Of a stretch of 64,000 nucleotides of DNA, positions 49,292 through 58,283 are shown piece by piece (within the stretch, counting starts at the first letter, position 1; the number at the start of each line of letters is the position of its first letter). Under the pieces are notes generated by a model. The model worked only from the letters and a program-made list of their open reading frames with translations, was not told where the DNA came from and searched no databases. A program made the position numbers and the translations under genes. Origin of the DNA: Actinomycetales bacterium (GTDB lineage: Bacteria > Actinomycetota > Actinomycetes > Actinomycetales > Cellulomonadaceae). The stretch lies in assembly GCA_020444245.1 (NCBI GenBank), contig JAHLLI010000008.1:62001-126000 (forward strand), in the 5' to 3' direction.

Positions 49292-50071
49292 ATGAGCCAG
49301 GGCGGGCAGGGGTACGGAGCCGGCGAGCAGCCGGGATCGCCGTCGTGGCGCCCGCAGGACGGGGGCGTGCGGTCGCCGCCGGCCGAGCCGCCCGCCGATC
49401 CCTGGGGAACACCGCCGCAAGGGCAGCCGGGCGCTCCCTGGGTCGGGCCGCCCGCCGGCTACCCCCACCCCGGGTACGGGCCGCCCGCCGGCTACCCGCA
49501 CCCCGGGTACGTGCCGCCCGGGCAGGCGCCGCGGACGCCGACGATCGCGGTGGTCGGCCTCGTGCTCGCGATCGTCATGGCCCCGGTCGGCCTGGTGGTC
49601 TCCCTGGTGGCTCTCGGTCGCACGAAGCGCGCAGGCGCAGGCCGAGGCCTGGCTGTGGCCGGCTCGATCGTCGGCGCCGTCCTGCTGGTCGTCGGGATCG
49701 GGGTGGCCGTCGTGATGGTCCCCCTGGTCGCCGAGCTCACCGGGCCGAGAGCCTCGGTGCTGCGGCTCGACGCCGCGGTCGCCAGCTCCAGCTGCGACGA
49801 GTTCATGGCGACCTCGACGCGGGCCTTCCGCACCAGCAACGAGCTCACGACCTGCGACGACTTCGCCGCGTTCGTCGCCAGCAACGGGTACCAGGACAAC
49901 CAGGTCCAGGTCACGCGGGTCAGCGTCGAGAACGGCGTCGCCTCGGTCAGCACGACCGAGACGTACCTGTGGCTCGACGACGGGCAGACCTACACCGACC
50001 GGTTCGTCTACCGGGTGGTGAAGGAGGACGGCGCCTGGCGGGTCGACGGCGTCGACCTCGTGGGGCAGTGA
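49292..50071 (+). CDS. membrane protein with Pro/Gly/Tyr-rich start, DUF4190-like, with exported domain
   Basis: 259 residues from ATG 49292 (GGAGGGG upstream). Residues 1-85 are Pro/Gly/Tyr-rich with a GPPAGYPHPGY repeat pair. Two membrane helices (IAVVGLVLAIVMAPVGLVVSLVAL and GLAVAGSIVGAVLLVVGIGVAVVM) follow, then an exported domain of about 100 residues with two Cys (SSSCDEF, TTCDDF). That domain has the pattern of SnoaL-like or DUF4878-type small folds (TYLWLDDGQTYTDRFVYRVVKEDGAWRVDGVDL). It precedes the c-di-GMP protein by four bases. Confidence 0.7.
   Translation: MSQGGQGYGAGEQPGSPSWRPQDGGVRSPPAEPPADPWGTPPQGQPGAPWVGPPAGYPHPGYGPPAGYPHPGYVPPGQAPRTPTIAVVGLVLAIVMAPVGLVVSLVALGRTKRAGAGRGLAVAGSIVGAVLLVVGIGVAVVMVPLVAELTGPRASVLRLDAAVASSSCDEFMATSTRAFRTSNELTTCDDFAAFVASNGYQDNQVQVTRVSVENGVASVSTTETYLWLDDGQTYTDRFVYRVVKEDGAWRVDGVDLVGQ
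49445..49510 (+). repeat. 33-bp tandem duplication in the Pro/Gly/Tyr-rich start
   Basis: Two units (49445-49477 and 49478-49510) are identical at 32 of 33 bases and each encodes GPPAGYPHPGY. Confidence 0.9.
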
Positions 50072-50075
50072 CCCT

Positions 50076-53000
50076 GTGCCCACGCCCGACGCCGTGAGCG
50101 ATGACCCGGGTGCCGGCTCCGGCTCGGACACCCGCCCCGACCTGAGTGCCACCCTGCCGAGCCGCGTGCCGTTCACGCCCGCGATCGCGCTCGCGGCGGT
50201 CGCGGCGCGGGCCGCCCGCCAGGGTGCCCCGCCACCGGTCGGCGTCGCGGGCGCACCCGCCGGGCACGCCGTGGTCGAGTCGTCGGACCGGCCTGCGAGC
50301 ACCGCCCCGGCCGGCCCGGACGAGCCCCTGCTCGTGATGCCCGCGCGGTACGCCCACACCCGTGTGCCGGTGGCCCCCGACCCCGCCGCCGCGCGACGCC
50401 GGGCGGAGCACCTGGTCGACGCCCTCGTCGAGCCCGGGTCGATCCGGGCGGTGTTCCAGCCGATGGTGCGTCTGGCCGACGGTGCCGTGATCGCCTACGA
50501 GGCGCTGGCCCGCACCCGCGTGGTGGCCGGCCGTCCCGACCAGTGGCTCGACGCGGCGGGGATGGTCGGCCGGCGGGTCGATGTCGAGCTCGCGTGCCTG
50601 CGAGCGGTGGCCGAGGCCGGTTCGCCCCGGGACGGCGCGCTGGTCTCGGTCAACGTCAGCCCCGCCGCGCTGCTCGACCCCCGCCTGCCCGACGTGCTCG
50701 CGGACCTGCCCCGGCACGCGCTGGAGATCACCGAGCACGACGCGGTGCAGGACTACGACGCCCTCAGCGCGGTGCTGGCCCGGCTGCGCACCTCCGGCAG
50801 CCTGGTGGCGGTCGACGACGTGGGCGCCGGGTACGCCTCCATGGCGCACGTGCTCGCGCTCGCCCCGTCGTTCGTCAAGATCGACCGCTCGCTGGTGGAG
50901 GGGATGCACCGCGATCCCGGTCGCCGGGCGCTCGTGCAGGCGCTCCAGGCGTTCACCTCCGCGATCGGCGGGCTCACCGTGGCCGAGGGCGTCGAGCACG
51001 TCGGGGACCTCGACGAGCTGCGTGCGGTGGGCGTGGACCTGGTGCAGGGCTACGTGGTGGCCCGGCCCGGCCCGCCGTGGCCCGAGCTGACGCCCACCGC
51101 GGTGCGGCTGCTGCGCCCCGGGGTCCCCGGACCTCGCAGGGACGTCACCGACCTGGAGGCCTTCGACGACGCCCTCGCCGCCGCGGTGACCCAGGGTGAG
51201 GCCTGCGAGGCGGCCGCCGCGCACCTCGCAGCGTTCGGCGGCCTGCTGCCCTCGGTGTACCTGGAGCGCGGTGGGGTGCTGCGCTGCCAGTCGCGTCAGG
51301 GTCAGTGGTTGGTGCTCGACGGGCTGCTGCCCGGCGCGGGCCTGACCGGGACCGCGTTCGCCGACGAGCGCGAGGTGATGGTCGAGGACGTCTCGACGGA
51401 CACGCGCTACCGGCTCGCGGCGCCCGGCGTCCGTGCCGAGCTCGCCGTGCCGATCCGGGTGGACGGCAGGGTGGTGGGGGTCTGCAACGTGGACTCCGTG
51501 GTTCCGATCAGCACGGCCGCCGCGACCCTCGTGCGGCGCACCGCCGCCCAGCTGGGCGCCCGCCTCGGCACGCTGCCCGCGGGCCGCGAGTCGGGTGGGG
51601 CGCTGCACGAGCTGACCCGGTTCACGCCGGCGGTGGTGTCCGCATCGGGGCCGGAGGCCGTCGCGGCCGGCGTGCTCGGTGCGGTGGCGGAGCTGGTGGG
51701 TTTCGAGTCGGGCTGCGTGTGGCGGCTGTCGGACTCCGGCGTGCAGGCCGCCGTCGGGCCGCAGGCGCGCTCGCTGGCGGTGCTGCCGCCGTTCCGGGTG
51801 CAGGAGCTGGCCGCACTCGTGTCCGGCATGTCGTCGTGCTGCACCGGTGGCACCGGTCTGGGCGCGACGTCGGTGGCCACCGACGCGCTGAGCGACCTCG
51901 GGGCCCGCGGGATCCTGCTCGTCCCGGTACGGGACGGGCGCCGGGTCACCGACCTGCTCGCGGTGGTGTCCTCGACGCGCACGACCGTCCCCGCCGACCT
52001 GGTGGTCGCTGCGGAGCACCTGTGCCTGCTCTCGGGCGGGCGGCTGGCCGCGCAGCGCGAGGGCCTGGGGGCGTCACTGCTGCGCCGGGTCGGCCGGCGC
52101 CGGCCGGTGCCCCCCGGGACGGCACCTGCCGGGTCCGACGCGGTGCCCGGTGCCGCCGAGCCCTCGGGTGTCGTGGCTGCCCCACCCCCGCCGATCCCGG
52201 CTCCCGGGTCCACTCCGGTCGGACCGGCGGCGAGCCCGGCACCCGGGTCGGCGGCGGCCTCGCCCGCGGCCGACGTGCCGGCCGCGCCCGACGCGACCAC
52301 GTGGATCCGCCAGGCCGGCGCGGGACCGACGGCCGAGGCGTTGCCCGCGCTGCTCTCCGCGCTCACCGCGACCTCCACCGCCCTCGCCGAGCCTCCCGCC
52401 TTCGGGCCGCTGGGGATCGTGTCCGAGCTCGTGTACCGGGACGTCCTCGCCGGGCTGGTGGAACGCGCGGCCAAGGCCGCCCACCGGCTGCGCCCGGTGG
52501 TCGAGGGCCTCGGCGACAGCGCCACGGCGCGCCACCTGCGCTATCTCGAGGCCCTTGCGCTGCTCGAGCTCGGGCGGTTCGCCGACGCGCTCGTGGTGGC
52601 CGAGCAGCTCCTGGTCGAGGCGGGCACGGCCGGGCCGGCGTGGCGCTGCACCGCGCTCGCGGTGGTCGCGGAGGCGCACACCGGCCTCGGGTCGACCCCG
52701 GCCTCGATCGCCGCGCTCGCCGAGGCGGACTGGCTGCTGCGGGCGATGCGGACCGGGACGCGGCTCCACGTCCGCGCCTCGGTGGTGGTCGCGAGGGCGC
52801 TGCGGGCGGCCCGGCTCTACGAGAGGGCCGAGGCGGTGCTGCGGGGTCTGGACCCCATGGGGATGTCGCTGTCCGGGATCGATGCGGCCCGCGAGCGCTC
52901 CGTGATGGATCTGCTGGTCAACCGGGAGCGTGCCGCGCTCCAGGCCGAGTGGGCGGCGATGCTCCGGCTGGTGGGACGGGACGCGGAGTCCGCTGCGAGG

Positions 53001-53984
53001 GCGCCACTCGTGGTCAGCGCGAGCCTGCGCGTGCAGCGCCGGGCGATCGCCCTGGGCGAGCTCCGTACGCTCGCGCGCGGTCAGGCGGCCGAGGCGTTCG
53101 GCTGGCTGCTGATGGGTGAGGTCGGAGTGGCCGAGGCCCTGGCGCGCTCCGCCTCGGCCCGGTACGACCTGCGCACCCGGTGCATGGGCAGGGACCTGCT
53201 GCACCTGACCCTCGGCGAGGTCGCGATGCTCGCCGGCCGCGAGGAGCAGGCCGCCGAGAACCTCGGCACGGCGCTGGAGACGGCGACGACGGCCGGCCGC
53301 GAGGTGTGGGCGACGCTGGCGCGGACGCTGCTCGCCGAGCTGGACCTGCGCACCGCCGGATCGACCGACGCCGCGCTGCGGTGGCGGGAGGTGGCGCGCG
53401 CGTCGCTCGCCATGGTCTGGACCGAGCGGGGCTCTCGGTTCACGGCCCTGCACGGCCAGGACTCGATCCGCACCCTCGAGGCGCGCGTCGAGCGGCACGG
53501 CCGGGCCAGCGAGGAGGACCCGCTGACGGGCCTCGGCAACCGCCGCCTGCTCCAGCGGGTCGGCGAGGGCGTGCGGCCGGAGACGGTGATCTTCGTCGAC
53601 GTCGACGACTTCAAGACGATCAACGACCGCTTCTCGCACGCGGTGGGCGACCGGGCGCTGGAGGTGGTCGCGCAGATCCTGCGGGCCACCGCGCGCACCG
53701 GTGACCTGCTGGTCCGCTACGGCGGGGACGAGTTCGTCGTGGTGCCCCACGGTCCCGCGGACGTCGCTCGCGCGCTCGCGCACCGGATCCGTGCCGCGGT
53801 GGCGGAGTTCGACTGGGCGAGCCTTGCGCCGGGGATGTCGCTGACGGTGTCCGTCGGGCTCGGGCGCTCGGGCCACCGCCTGGACGGGGTGGTGTCGGCC
53901 GACCAGGCGATGCTGGAGGCCAAGCGCGCCGGCCGCAACCAGGTGGTGGAGGCGGGGCCGGAGGGCCCGCAGGAGGCCCCGTGA
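50076..53984 (+). CDS. dual c-di-GMP enzyme: EAL-GAF-GAF-helical-GGDEF protein
   Basis: 1302 residues in unusual order. EAL domain about residues 107-350: EAL (142-144), EITEHDAVQD, AVDDVGAGYASM, FVKIDRS and VAEGVEHVGDL are all in place for phosphodiesterase activity. A GAF-like domain (about 380-490, with AELAVPIRVDGRVVGVCNVDS), a second GAF-like region (about 505-665) and an Ala-rich helical/TPR-like region (about 770-1130) follow. The C-terminal GGDEF domain (about 1145-1295) has an intact YGGDEF (1216-1220) and an RTGD inhibitory site five residues before it. Both synthesis and breakdown of c-di-GMP look possible. Soluble. Confidence 0.92.
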   Translation: MPTPDAVSDDPGAGSGSDTRPDLSATLPSRVPFTPAIALAAVAARAARQGAPPPVGVAGAPAGHAVVESSDRPASTAPAGPDEPLLVMPARYAHTRVPVAPDPAAARRRAEHLVDALVEPGSIRAVFQPMVRLADGAVIAYEALARTRVVAGRPDQWLDAAGMVGRRVDVELACLRAVAEAGSPRDGALVSVNVSPAALLDPRLPDVLADLPRHALEITEHDAVQDYDALSAVLARLRTSGSLVAVDDVGAGYASMAHVLALAPSFVKIDRSLVEGMHRDPGRRALVQALQAFTSAIGGLTVAEGVEHVGDLDELRAVGVDLVQGYVVARPGPPWPELTPTAVRLLRPGVPGPRRDVTDLEAFDDALAAAVTQGEACEAAAAHLAAFGGLLPSVYLERGGVLRCQSRQGQWLVLDGLLPGAGLTGTAFADEREVMVEDVSTDTRYRLAAPGVRAELAVPIRVDGRVVGVCNVDSVVPISTAAATLVRRTAAQLGARLGTLPAGRESGGALHELTRFTPAVVSASGPEAVAAGVLGAVAELVGFESGCVWRLSDSGVQAAVGPQARSLAVLPPFRVQELAALVSGMSSCCTGGTGLGATSVATDALSDLGARGILLVPVRDGRRVTDLLAVVSSTRTTVPADLVVAAEHLCLLSGGRLAAQREGLGASLLRRVGRRRPVPPGTAPAGSDAVPGAAEPSGVVAAPPPPIPAPGSTPVGPAASPAPGSAAASPAADVPAAPDATTWIRQAGAGPTAEALPALLSALTATSTALAEPPAFGPLGIVSELVYRDVLAGLVERAAKAAHRLRPVVEGLGDSATARHLRYLEALALLELGRFADALVVAEQLLVEAGTAGPAWRCTALAVVAEAHTGLGSTPASIAALAEADWLLRAMRTGTRLHVRASVVVARALRAARLYERAEAVLRGLDPMGMSLSGIDAARERSVMDLLVNRERAALQAEWAAMLRLVGRDAESAARAPLVVSASLRVQRRAIALGELRTLARGQAAEAFGWLLMGEVGVAEALARSASARYDLRTRCMGRDLLHLTLGEVAMLAGREEQAAENLGTALETATTAGREVWATLARTLLAELDLRTAGSTDAALRWREVARASLAMVWTERGSRFTALHGQDSIRTLEARVERHGRASEEDPLTGLGNRRLLQRVGEGVRPETVIFVDVDDFKTINDRFSHAVGDRALEVVAQILRATARTGDLLVRYGGDEFVVVPHGPADVARALAHRIRAAVAEFDWASLAPGMSLTVSVGLGRSGHRLDGVVSADQAMLEAKRAGRNQVVEAGPEGPQEAP

Positions 53985-54081
53985 GTCCCTGCCCGCGCCG
54001 GGCGGGCGCCGGTATCGTCGTGAGGACCGGTCACCGCCCCCGGAGGGTGGGTCGACCGCACATCGTCTGCCGGAGGACCCC

Positions 54082-54855
54082 GTGAGCACACCACCCGTGC
54101 CGCCGCCCCCGGGCACCCCGATCCTCTCCTGGGCGCCGTACGGTCGTGGCGCCACGACGGTCGTCGTGCGGACGGTGCCGATGAGCCCGGTGATGTCGAC
54201 CCGGGTCAGCATGGCCCCGGTCCAGGTGACGCGGTCGATGCGCGGCGAGAGCGGCCCGGCGGTCACGATGGCGCCGGTGTCGATGTCACCCGTGACGATG
54301 TCGCCCGTCCCCGCGCCGCCGATGCCGACGCCCGCGCCGCCGATGCGCACCGCGCCGCGCACGGCCCGGCCTCCGGCCCCGACGGCGCCGCGCACCGCGG
54401 CCCCGTCGACCCGGTACCGCACTGCGGAACCGCAGGCCGCACCCCGGACCGCGGCCCCGACGGCGTTCGAGAGCACCACCCAGCGGACCGCCGCCCGGCG
54501 CACCCACCGGCCGACCCAGGCCGAGCGGACCGCCGCCCGAGGCGCCCGCGCAGCCGCCCGCGGGCTCCCGATGCCGCCGCCACCACCGCCCCGACCGTCG
54601 ACGACGGGCTACCCGCGGCCGGTGCCCGTGGAGTCGCGCGTGCCGTTCGACCCGCTCGCGATCGTCGCCATCATCGCGTCGTTCTTCTTCGGCCCGGTCG
54701 GGCTGTTCCTGGCGATCACCTCGATCGGTCGGGCCCGGAAGTCCGGCGCCTCGATCGCCCTGTCGGTGATCGCGCTGCTGGTGGGCGTGGCGATGACGAC
54801 GTCGCAGTTCGGCCTGGCCGGCATGCTCGGCGACCTGGGCAACATCCTGCCCTGA
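54082..54855 (+). CDS. DUF4190-like membrane protein with Pro/Ala/Arg-rich middle
   Basis: 257 residues from GTG 54082 (CGGAGG upstream). The first ~190 residues are low complexity, with many PRTAxP and SPVTMSPV repeats. Two C-terminal membrane helices (LAIVAIIASFFFGPVGLFLAITSIGRARK and IALSVIALLVGVAMTTSQFGLAG) fit DUF4190. The Arg-rich middle part (ERTAARGARAAARG) may bind nucleic acid or acidic partners. A third DUF4190-like protein of this window (others 6828 and 49292). Confidence 0.65.
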   Translation: MSTPPVPPPPGTPILSWAPYGRGATTVVVRTVPMSPVMSTRVSMAPVQVTRSMRGESGPAVTMAPVSMSPVTMSPVPAPPMPTPAPPMRTAPRTARPPAPTAPRTAAPSTRYRTAEPQAAPRTAAPTAFESTTQRTAARRTHRPTQAERTAARGARAAARGLPMPPPPPPRPSTTGYPRPVPVESRVPFDPLAIVAIIASFFFGPVGLFLAITSIGRARKSGASIALSVIALLVGVAMTTSQFGLAGMLGDLGNILP

Positions 54856-54894
54856 GCCGGCGGTGACGCCGCGGCCGGTGGACGCCTGCTGTCC

Positions 54895-54923
54895 CTACTG
54901 TATATAGTGCATATGCACAGTAG
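54895..54923. promoter_or_regulatory. GntR operator and promoter with nested palindromes
   Basis: CTACTGT (54895-54901) and ACAGTAG (54917-54923) are exact inverted arms; inside them GTGCATATGCAC (54907-54918) is a perfect twelve-base palindrome. TATATA (54901-54906) is a likely -10 box between them. It lies upstream of the GntR-ABC operon, the natural place for autoregulation. Confidence 0.7.
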
Positions 54924-54944
54924 AGGCGACGTGAGGAGACCCGG

Positions 54945-55382
54945 GTGAAGGTGGTCCTGTCCAACACCTCGGGCATCCCGCTCTACGAGCAGGTCAAGCA
55001 GCAGGTGCGGGCCGCGATCCTGGCCGGCGAGCTCGCCGAGGGCGAGGCGCTGCCGTCGGTTCGCGTCCTCGCCCGCCACCTGCAGATCAGCGTCATCACC
55101 ACCACGAGGGCCTACGCCGACCTCGCGGCCGAGGGGTTCATCGTGAACGTCCCGGGCAAGGGCGCGTTCGTGCTCGGCGTCGACTCGGACCTGGTGCGCG
55201 AGCAGCTCCTCCGCCAGGTCGAGGACGGCCTGACCGCGGCCCTCGAGGCGGCGCGGTCCGTCGGGCTGGATCGCGACGGCCTGGTCGAGGTGCTCGACAC
55301 CCTGATGGCTGCCGAGCGTGACGAGGCCGCCGCTCCCACCTCCACCCCCACCGCCACTGCCACGGAAGGACGATCGTCGTGA
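54945..55382 (+). CDS. GntR family regulator, YtrA subfamily
   Basis: 145 residues from GTG 54945 (GAGGAG upstream). Winged helix IPLYEQVKQQVRAAILAGELAEGEALPSVRVLARHLQISVITTTRAYADLAAEGFIVNVPGKGAFV is the GntR DNA-binding unit. A short C-terminal helix replaces an effector domain, as in YtrA-type regulators of ABC operons. It overlaps the ATPase start by four bases and likely represses this operon through the palindrome upstream. Confidence 0.9.
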   Translation: MKVVLSNTSGIPLYEQVKQQVRAAILAGELAEGEALPSVRVLARHLQISVITTTRAYADLAAEGFIVNVPGKGAFVLGVDSDLVREQLLRQVEDGLTAALEAARSVGLDRDGLVEVLDTLMAAERDEAAAPTSTPTATATEGRSS

Positions 55383-56227
55383 GCGAGACCGCCCTCGCGG
55401 TGCGTCACCTGGACGCGACCCGAGGCACGTTCCACCTGCGGGACGTCGGCTTCGAGCTGCCGACCGGCTTCGTGATGGGCTTCGTCGGCCCGAACGGCGC
55501 CGGCAAGACCACCACCATCCGGTGCCTGCTCGGCATGATCCGGCCCGACGCGGGCGAGGTCGAGGTGCTCGGCCGCCGTCTGCCGGCCGATCCCGACCTG
55601 CACCAGGACATCGGCGTCGTGCTGGACCACGCGTTCTTCGTGGACGACTGGCGGCTGCCGGACGTCGAGCGAGCACTGCGCCCCTTCTACGGCCGGTGGG
55701 ACTCCGCCCGGTACCGCTCGCTCCTCGAGGACTTCCACCTCGACCCCGGTCACAAGGTCAAGGAGCTCTCCCGCGGGCAGTCCATGAAGCTGATGATCGC
55801 CGTGGCGCTCTCCCACGGTGCGCGGCTGCTGATCCTCGACGAGCCGACCAGCGGCCTGGACCCGCTCGCGCGTGACGACCTCGTGGGCATCCTCGGCGAC
55901 TTCCTCACCGACGACGGGCACTCGGTGCTGTTCTCCACCCACATCACCACCGACCTCGAGCGGATCGCCGACTACGTCACCTTCATCCGCGACGGCCGCG
56001 TCGTCGCGTCGAGCACCAAGGACGAGCTGCTGGACGGCTACCGGCTGGTGCGCGGCGGCCCGGACGACCTGCTCGAACCCGAGCTCCCGCTGGCCGGCAC
56101 CCGGCGCACGCCGGCCGGGGTCGAGGCCCTGGTGCGGACCGTGGACCTGGCGGAGCTGCGTGGGGACCTCGTCGTCGAGGCGCCCACCCTCGACCAGCTG
56201 GTCGTCAAGCTCGGAGGTGACCGGTGA
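55379..56227 (+). CDS. ABC transporter ATP-binding protein
   Basis: 282 residues. Walker A GPNGAGKTT, signature LSRGQSMKL, Walker B LLILDEPTSGLD, and switch His in FSTHI are in place. It is the YtrB-type ATPase of a GntR-ABC cassette. The C-terminal region (residues 210-280) is an accessory domain. GTGA overlap at its start and GTGA overlap with the permease. Confidence 0.92.
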   Translation: MSETALAVRHLDATRGTFHLRDVGFELPTGFVMGFVGPNGAGKTTTIRCLLGMIRPDAGEVEVLGRRLPADPDLHQDIGVVLDHAFFVDDWRLPDVERALRPFYGRWDSARYRSLLEDFHLDPGHKVKELSRGQSMKLMIAVALSHGARLLILDEPTSGLDPLARDDLVGILGDFLTDDGHSVLFSTHITTDLERIADYVTFIRDGRVVASSTKDELLDGYRLVRGGPDDLLEPELPLAGTRRTPAGVEALVRTVDLAELRGDLVVEAPTLDQLVVKLGGDR

Positions 56228-56862
56228 ACGCAGTCCTGCGGATGGCCGTGCTCGACGTGCGAACCGTCCGGCCCTACCGCACGCAGATGGTGATCCTGTT
56301 CGCGCTCACGCCGATGCTGGCGCTGCTGTGGCACCAGGCGACCATGGCCCCGGTCATGCTCATGGTGATGTCGGTGTTCGTCGCCGCGTACCCGTTCGCG
56401 ATCGCGGAGAAGAGCGACCTCGACACCCTCTACGGGGTCCTGCCGGTGCGGCAGGTCTCGGTGGTGCTGGGTCGGTACGCGTTCGCGTTCGGGTTGGGCC
56501 TCGTCGCTGCCCTGGTGGGCAGCGGCGTCGGGCTCGCGCTGGCCGCGGCGATGGGGGAGCCGTTCGAGCCGGCCGAGCTCGGGTACCTGCTCGTGGCGGC
56601 GACGACGATCGTCGGGCTGATGATCGCGCTCCAGTTCCCGCTGTACTTCGCGTTCGGCTACGCGCGGGCGCGGCTCGCGACGTTCCTGCCGATGTTCGCC
56701 GTGATGGGGGCGACCGTGGTCGCGATGGACGTGCTCCCCGAGCGATCGATCACGCTGCCCGCCCCGGGCGTGCTGGTCGTCGTCGCGCTGGTCCTGACTG
56801 CGGCGCTGACCGCCGCCAGCGCTGCACTCTCGGTGCGGCTCGACGCCCGACGGGTGCGCTGA
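56224..56862 (+). CDS. ABC-2 family permease
   Basis: 212 residues, five or six membrane helices (first ones MVILFALTPMLALLWHQATM and PVMLMVMSVFVAAYPFAIAEKSDLDTLYGVLPVRQ). The motif EKSDLDTLYGVLPVRQVSVVLGRYAF is the cytoplasmic coupling region of ABC-2 permeases of GntR cassettes. Exports peptides or small molecules; substrate unknown. Confidence 0.88.
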   Translation: MNAVLRMAVLDVRTVRPYRTQMVILFALTPMLALLWHQATMAPVMLMVMSVFVAAYPFAIAEKSDLDTLYGVLPVRQVSVVLGRYAFAFGLGLVAALVGSGVGLALAAAMGEPFEPAELGYLLVAATTIVGLMIALQFPLYFAFGYARARLATFLPMFAVMGATVVAMDVLPERSITLPAPGVLVVVALVLTAALTAASAALSVRLDARRVR

Positions 56863-56865
56863 CCC

Positions 56866-57378
56866 TCAGCGACGCCGGGTGCGGTCCGCGTTGAGCGCCG
56901 CCGAGAGCGTGGCCTGGGTGGGCAGCTCGTCGACGCGGCGTGCCCGGGCCTGGGCGATCCGGCCGAGCACGTCGGCGGTGTCGTCGGGGCCGAGGTGGGT
57001 GGTCAGCGCCTCGAGCGTCGGGGCCAGCGCGTCCTGGCCGATGAGCACCAGGCCCGGCGCGACCTTGATCGGTGGGTGGTCGCCGCGCGTCACGACCACC
57101 GGCGCGACCACCTGGCGGTGCTCCTTGCGCAGCAGACCCGCCAGCGCATCGGTCTCGCGGACCAGGTCCGCGGCCTGGAGCTCGCGGCGGCGGCCGTTCT
57201 GGTGCAGGACTCCGTCGACGACGGTGACGTCACCGGACCACCGGGCCGCGGCCAGCACACCGCCGCTGCCCACGATCACGTGCTCGACGGGCCCCGGGAA
57301 GCGGCTCGGCGGGTCCACCACGACCCACCCGGGCGCGACCTCGAGGACGGTGGCGTGCTCGCGCAGGCTCTTGAACAT
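56866..57378 (-). CDS. nuclease-dead NERD-like protein
   Basis: 170 residues from ATG 57378 with GGAGGG upstream. PSRFPGPVEHVIVGSGGVLAAARWSGDV and VVDGVLHQNGRRRELQAADL follow the NERD pattern (D-H-V-V-V-G-x-G-G-V-F-x-I-D-x-K, then strand and NGR). The metal Asp is Glu (VEHVIVG) and the IDxK motif reads AAAR, so nuclease activity is lost. It may keep a structural or nucleic-acid binding role. Convergent with the ABC permease gene; alone. Confidence 0.7.
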   Translation of the reverse strand: MFKSLREHATVLEVAPGWVVVDPPSRFPGPVEHVIVGSGGVLAAARWSGDVTVVDGVLHQNGRRRELQAADLVRETDALAGLLRKEHRQVVAPVVVTRGDHPPIKVAPGLVLIGQDALAPTLEALTTHLGPDDTADVLGRIAQARARRVDELPTQATLSAALNADRTRRR

Positions 57379-57496
57379 GGGCGCGTCCCTCCGGTGCGGT
57401 CCGCTACCTGCATCGGCATGACGCGTCCTGGTGATGACGGCCCGTCCGGGTGAACCGGGTCGCGGTGTGCATGGGCGCCGGGTGCACCGAGGTGCG

Positions 57497-57532
57497 CCGA
57501 GGGCCGCCCTCCGGTGGGAGAGCGGCCCTCGG
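57497..57532 (-). terminator. hairpin terminator after the PadR gene
   Basis: CCGAGGGCCGC (57497-57507) and GCGGCCCTCGG (57522-57532) are perfect eleven-base complements. The hairpin sits twelve bases after the PadR stop on the minus strand. Confidence 0.65.
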
Positions 57533-57543
57533 GTGGCCGGCGG

Positions 57544-58179
57544 TCAGTCGTCGACGATGTCCTCGTCCTCGGCCAGCAGGCGGTAGATCTCCTTGCGTGC
57601 CGAGGCGAGCGCCTGTGCGGCGCGCTCCATCTGGGCCGCGGTCGCCACGCGTGCGACCTGGCCCACGGCCGAGGTCAGCGTGCCGAGCTCGCGCCGCAGG
57701 TCGAGCGCCGCCGCGGGCGGCCCGCCGATGTCGAACGGGTCGCCGAGCTCCGAGCGGTGCTCGGCCACCCAGGCCGAGCCGGCCTCGGTGAGCGACGCGG
57801 TGCGCCGCCCCTCGACCTTCTCCAGCCGGATGAGCCCCTCATCCTCCAGGGCCTGGAGGGTGGGGTAGATCGAGCCGGGGCTCGGGGTCCACACGCCGCC
57901 GCTGCGGTCGGTGATCTCCCCGATCAGCTCGTAGCCGTGCCTGGGCTGCTCGTCGAGCAGCAGCAGGATGGCCGCACGGACGTCGCCGCGCGGGCGGGGC
58001 CCGCCCCAGCCGCGCCGGCCGCGTCGCGGGCCGCCGGGTCCGAAGCCGGGGCCGAACCCGGGGCCGAAGCCCGCGCCGTGCCCGTGTCCGTGGTGGGGGC
58101 CGCGCTGGTCGAGCGCGTCCTCGAGGGGCGCCTGGGGACGGAAGGGCCGTCCGTGCGCCTCAGGGTGTGAGCGCCTCAT
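57544..58179 (-). CDS. PadR family transcriptional regulator with His-Gly-rich start
   Basis: 211 residues. The PadR winged helix is LLLLDEQPRHGYELIGEITDRSGGVWTPSPGSIYPTLQALEDEGLIRLEKVEGRRTASLTEAG (residues 72-134), followed by a C-terminal coil. The first 66 residues are His/Gly/Phe/Pro-rich (HHGHGHG and three GFGP steps) and may bind metal. It probably controls its own transcription through the palindrome just upstream; its target transporter is not adjacent. Confidence 0.88.
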   Translation of the reverse strand: MRRSHPEAHGRPFRPQAPLEDALDQRGPHHGHGHGAGFGPGFGPGFGPGGPRRGRRGWGGPRPRGDVRAAILLLLDEQPRHGYELIGEITDRSGGVWTPSPGSIYPTLQALEDEGLIRLEKVEGRRTASLTEAGSAWVAEHRSELGDPFDIGGPPAAALDLRRELGTLTSAVGQVARVATAAQMERAAQALASARKEIYRLLAEDEDIVDD

Positions 58180-58198
58180 GAGCGTCTCCTCTCGTTGT

Positions 58199-58229
58199 CG
58201 ATACGTTGACGATATATCGGTACGTATCG
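58199..58229 (-). promoter_or_regulatory. PadR operator: nested palindromes
   Basis: CGATACGT (58199-58206) and ACGTATCG (58222-58229) are exact inverted arms 15 bases apart, and CGATATATCG (58210-58219) is a perfect palindrome between them. This AT-rich stretch lies 20 bases before the PadR start. CGATATCG at 58241-58248 repeats the core. Confidence 0.7.
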
Positions 58230-58283
58230 CGAGTCAATCCCGATATCGGCCAGGTGCCCGTCGCCGCGCCTACGTCCAGGCAC

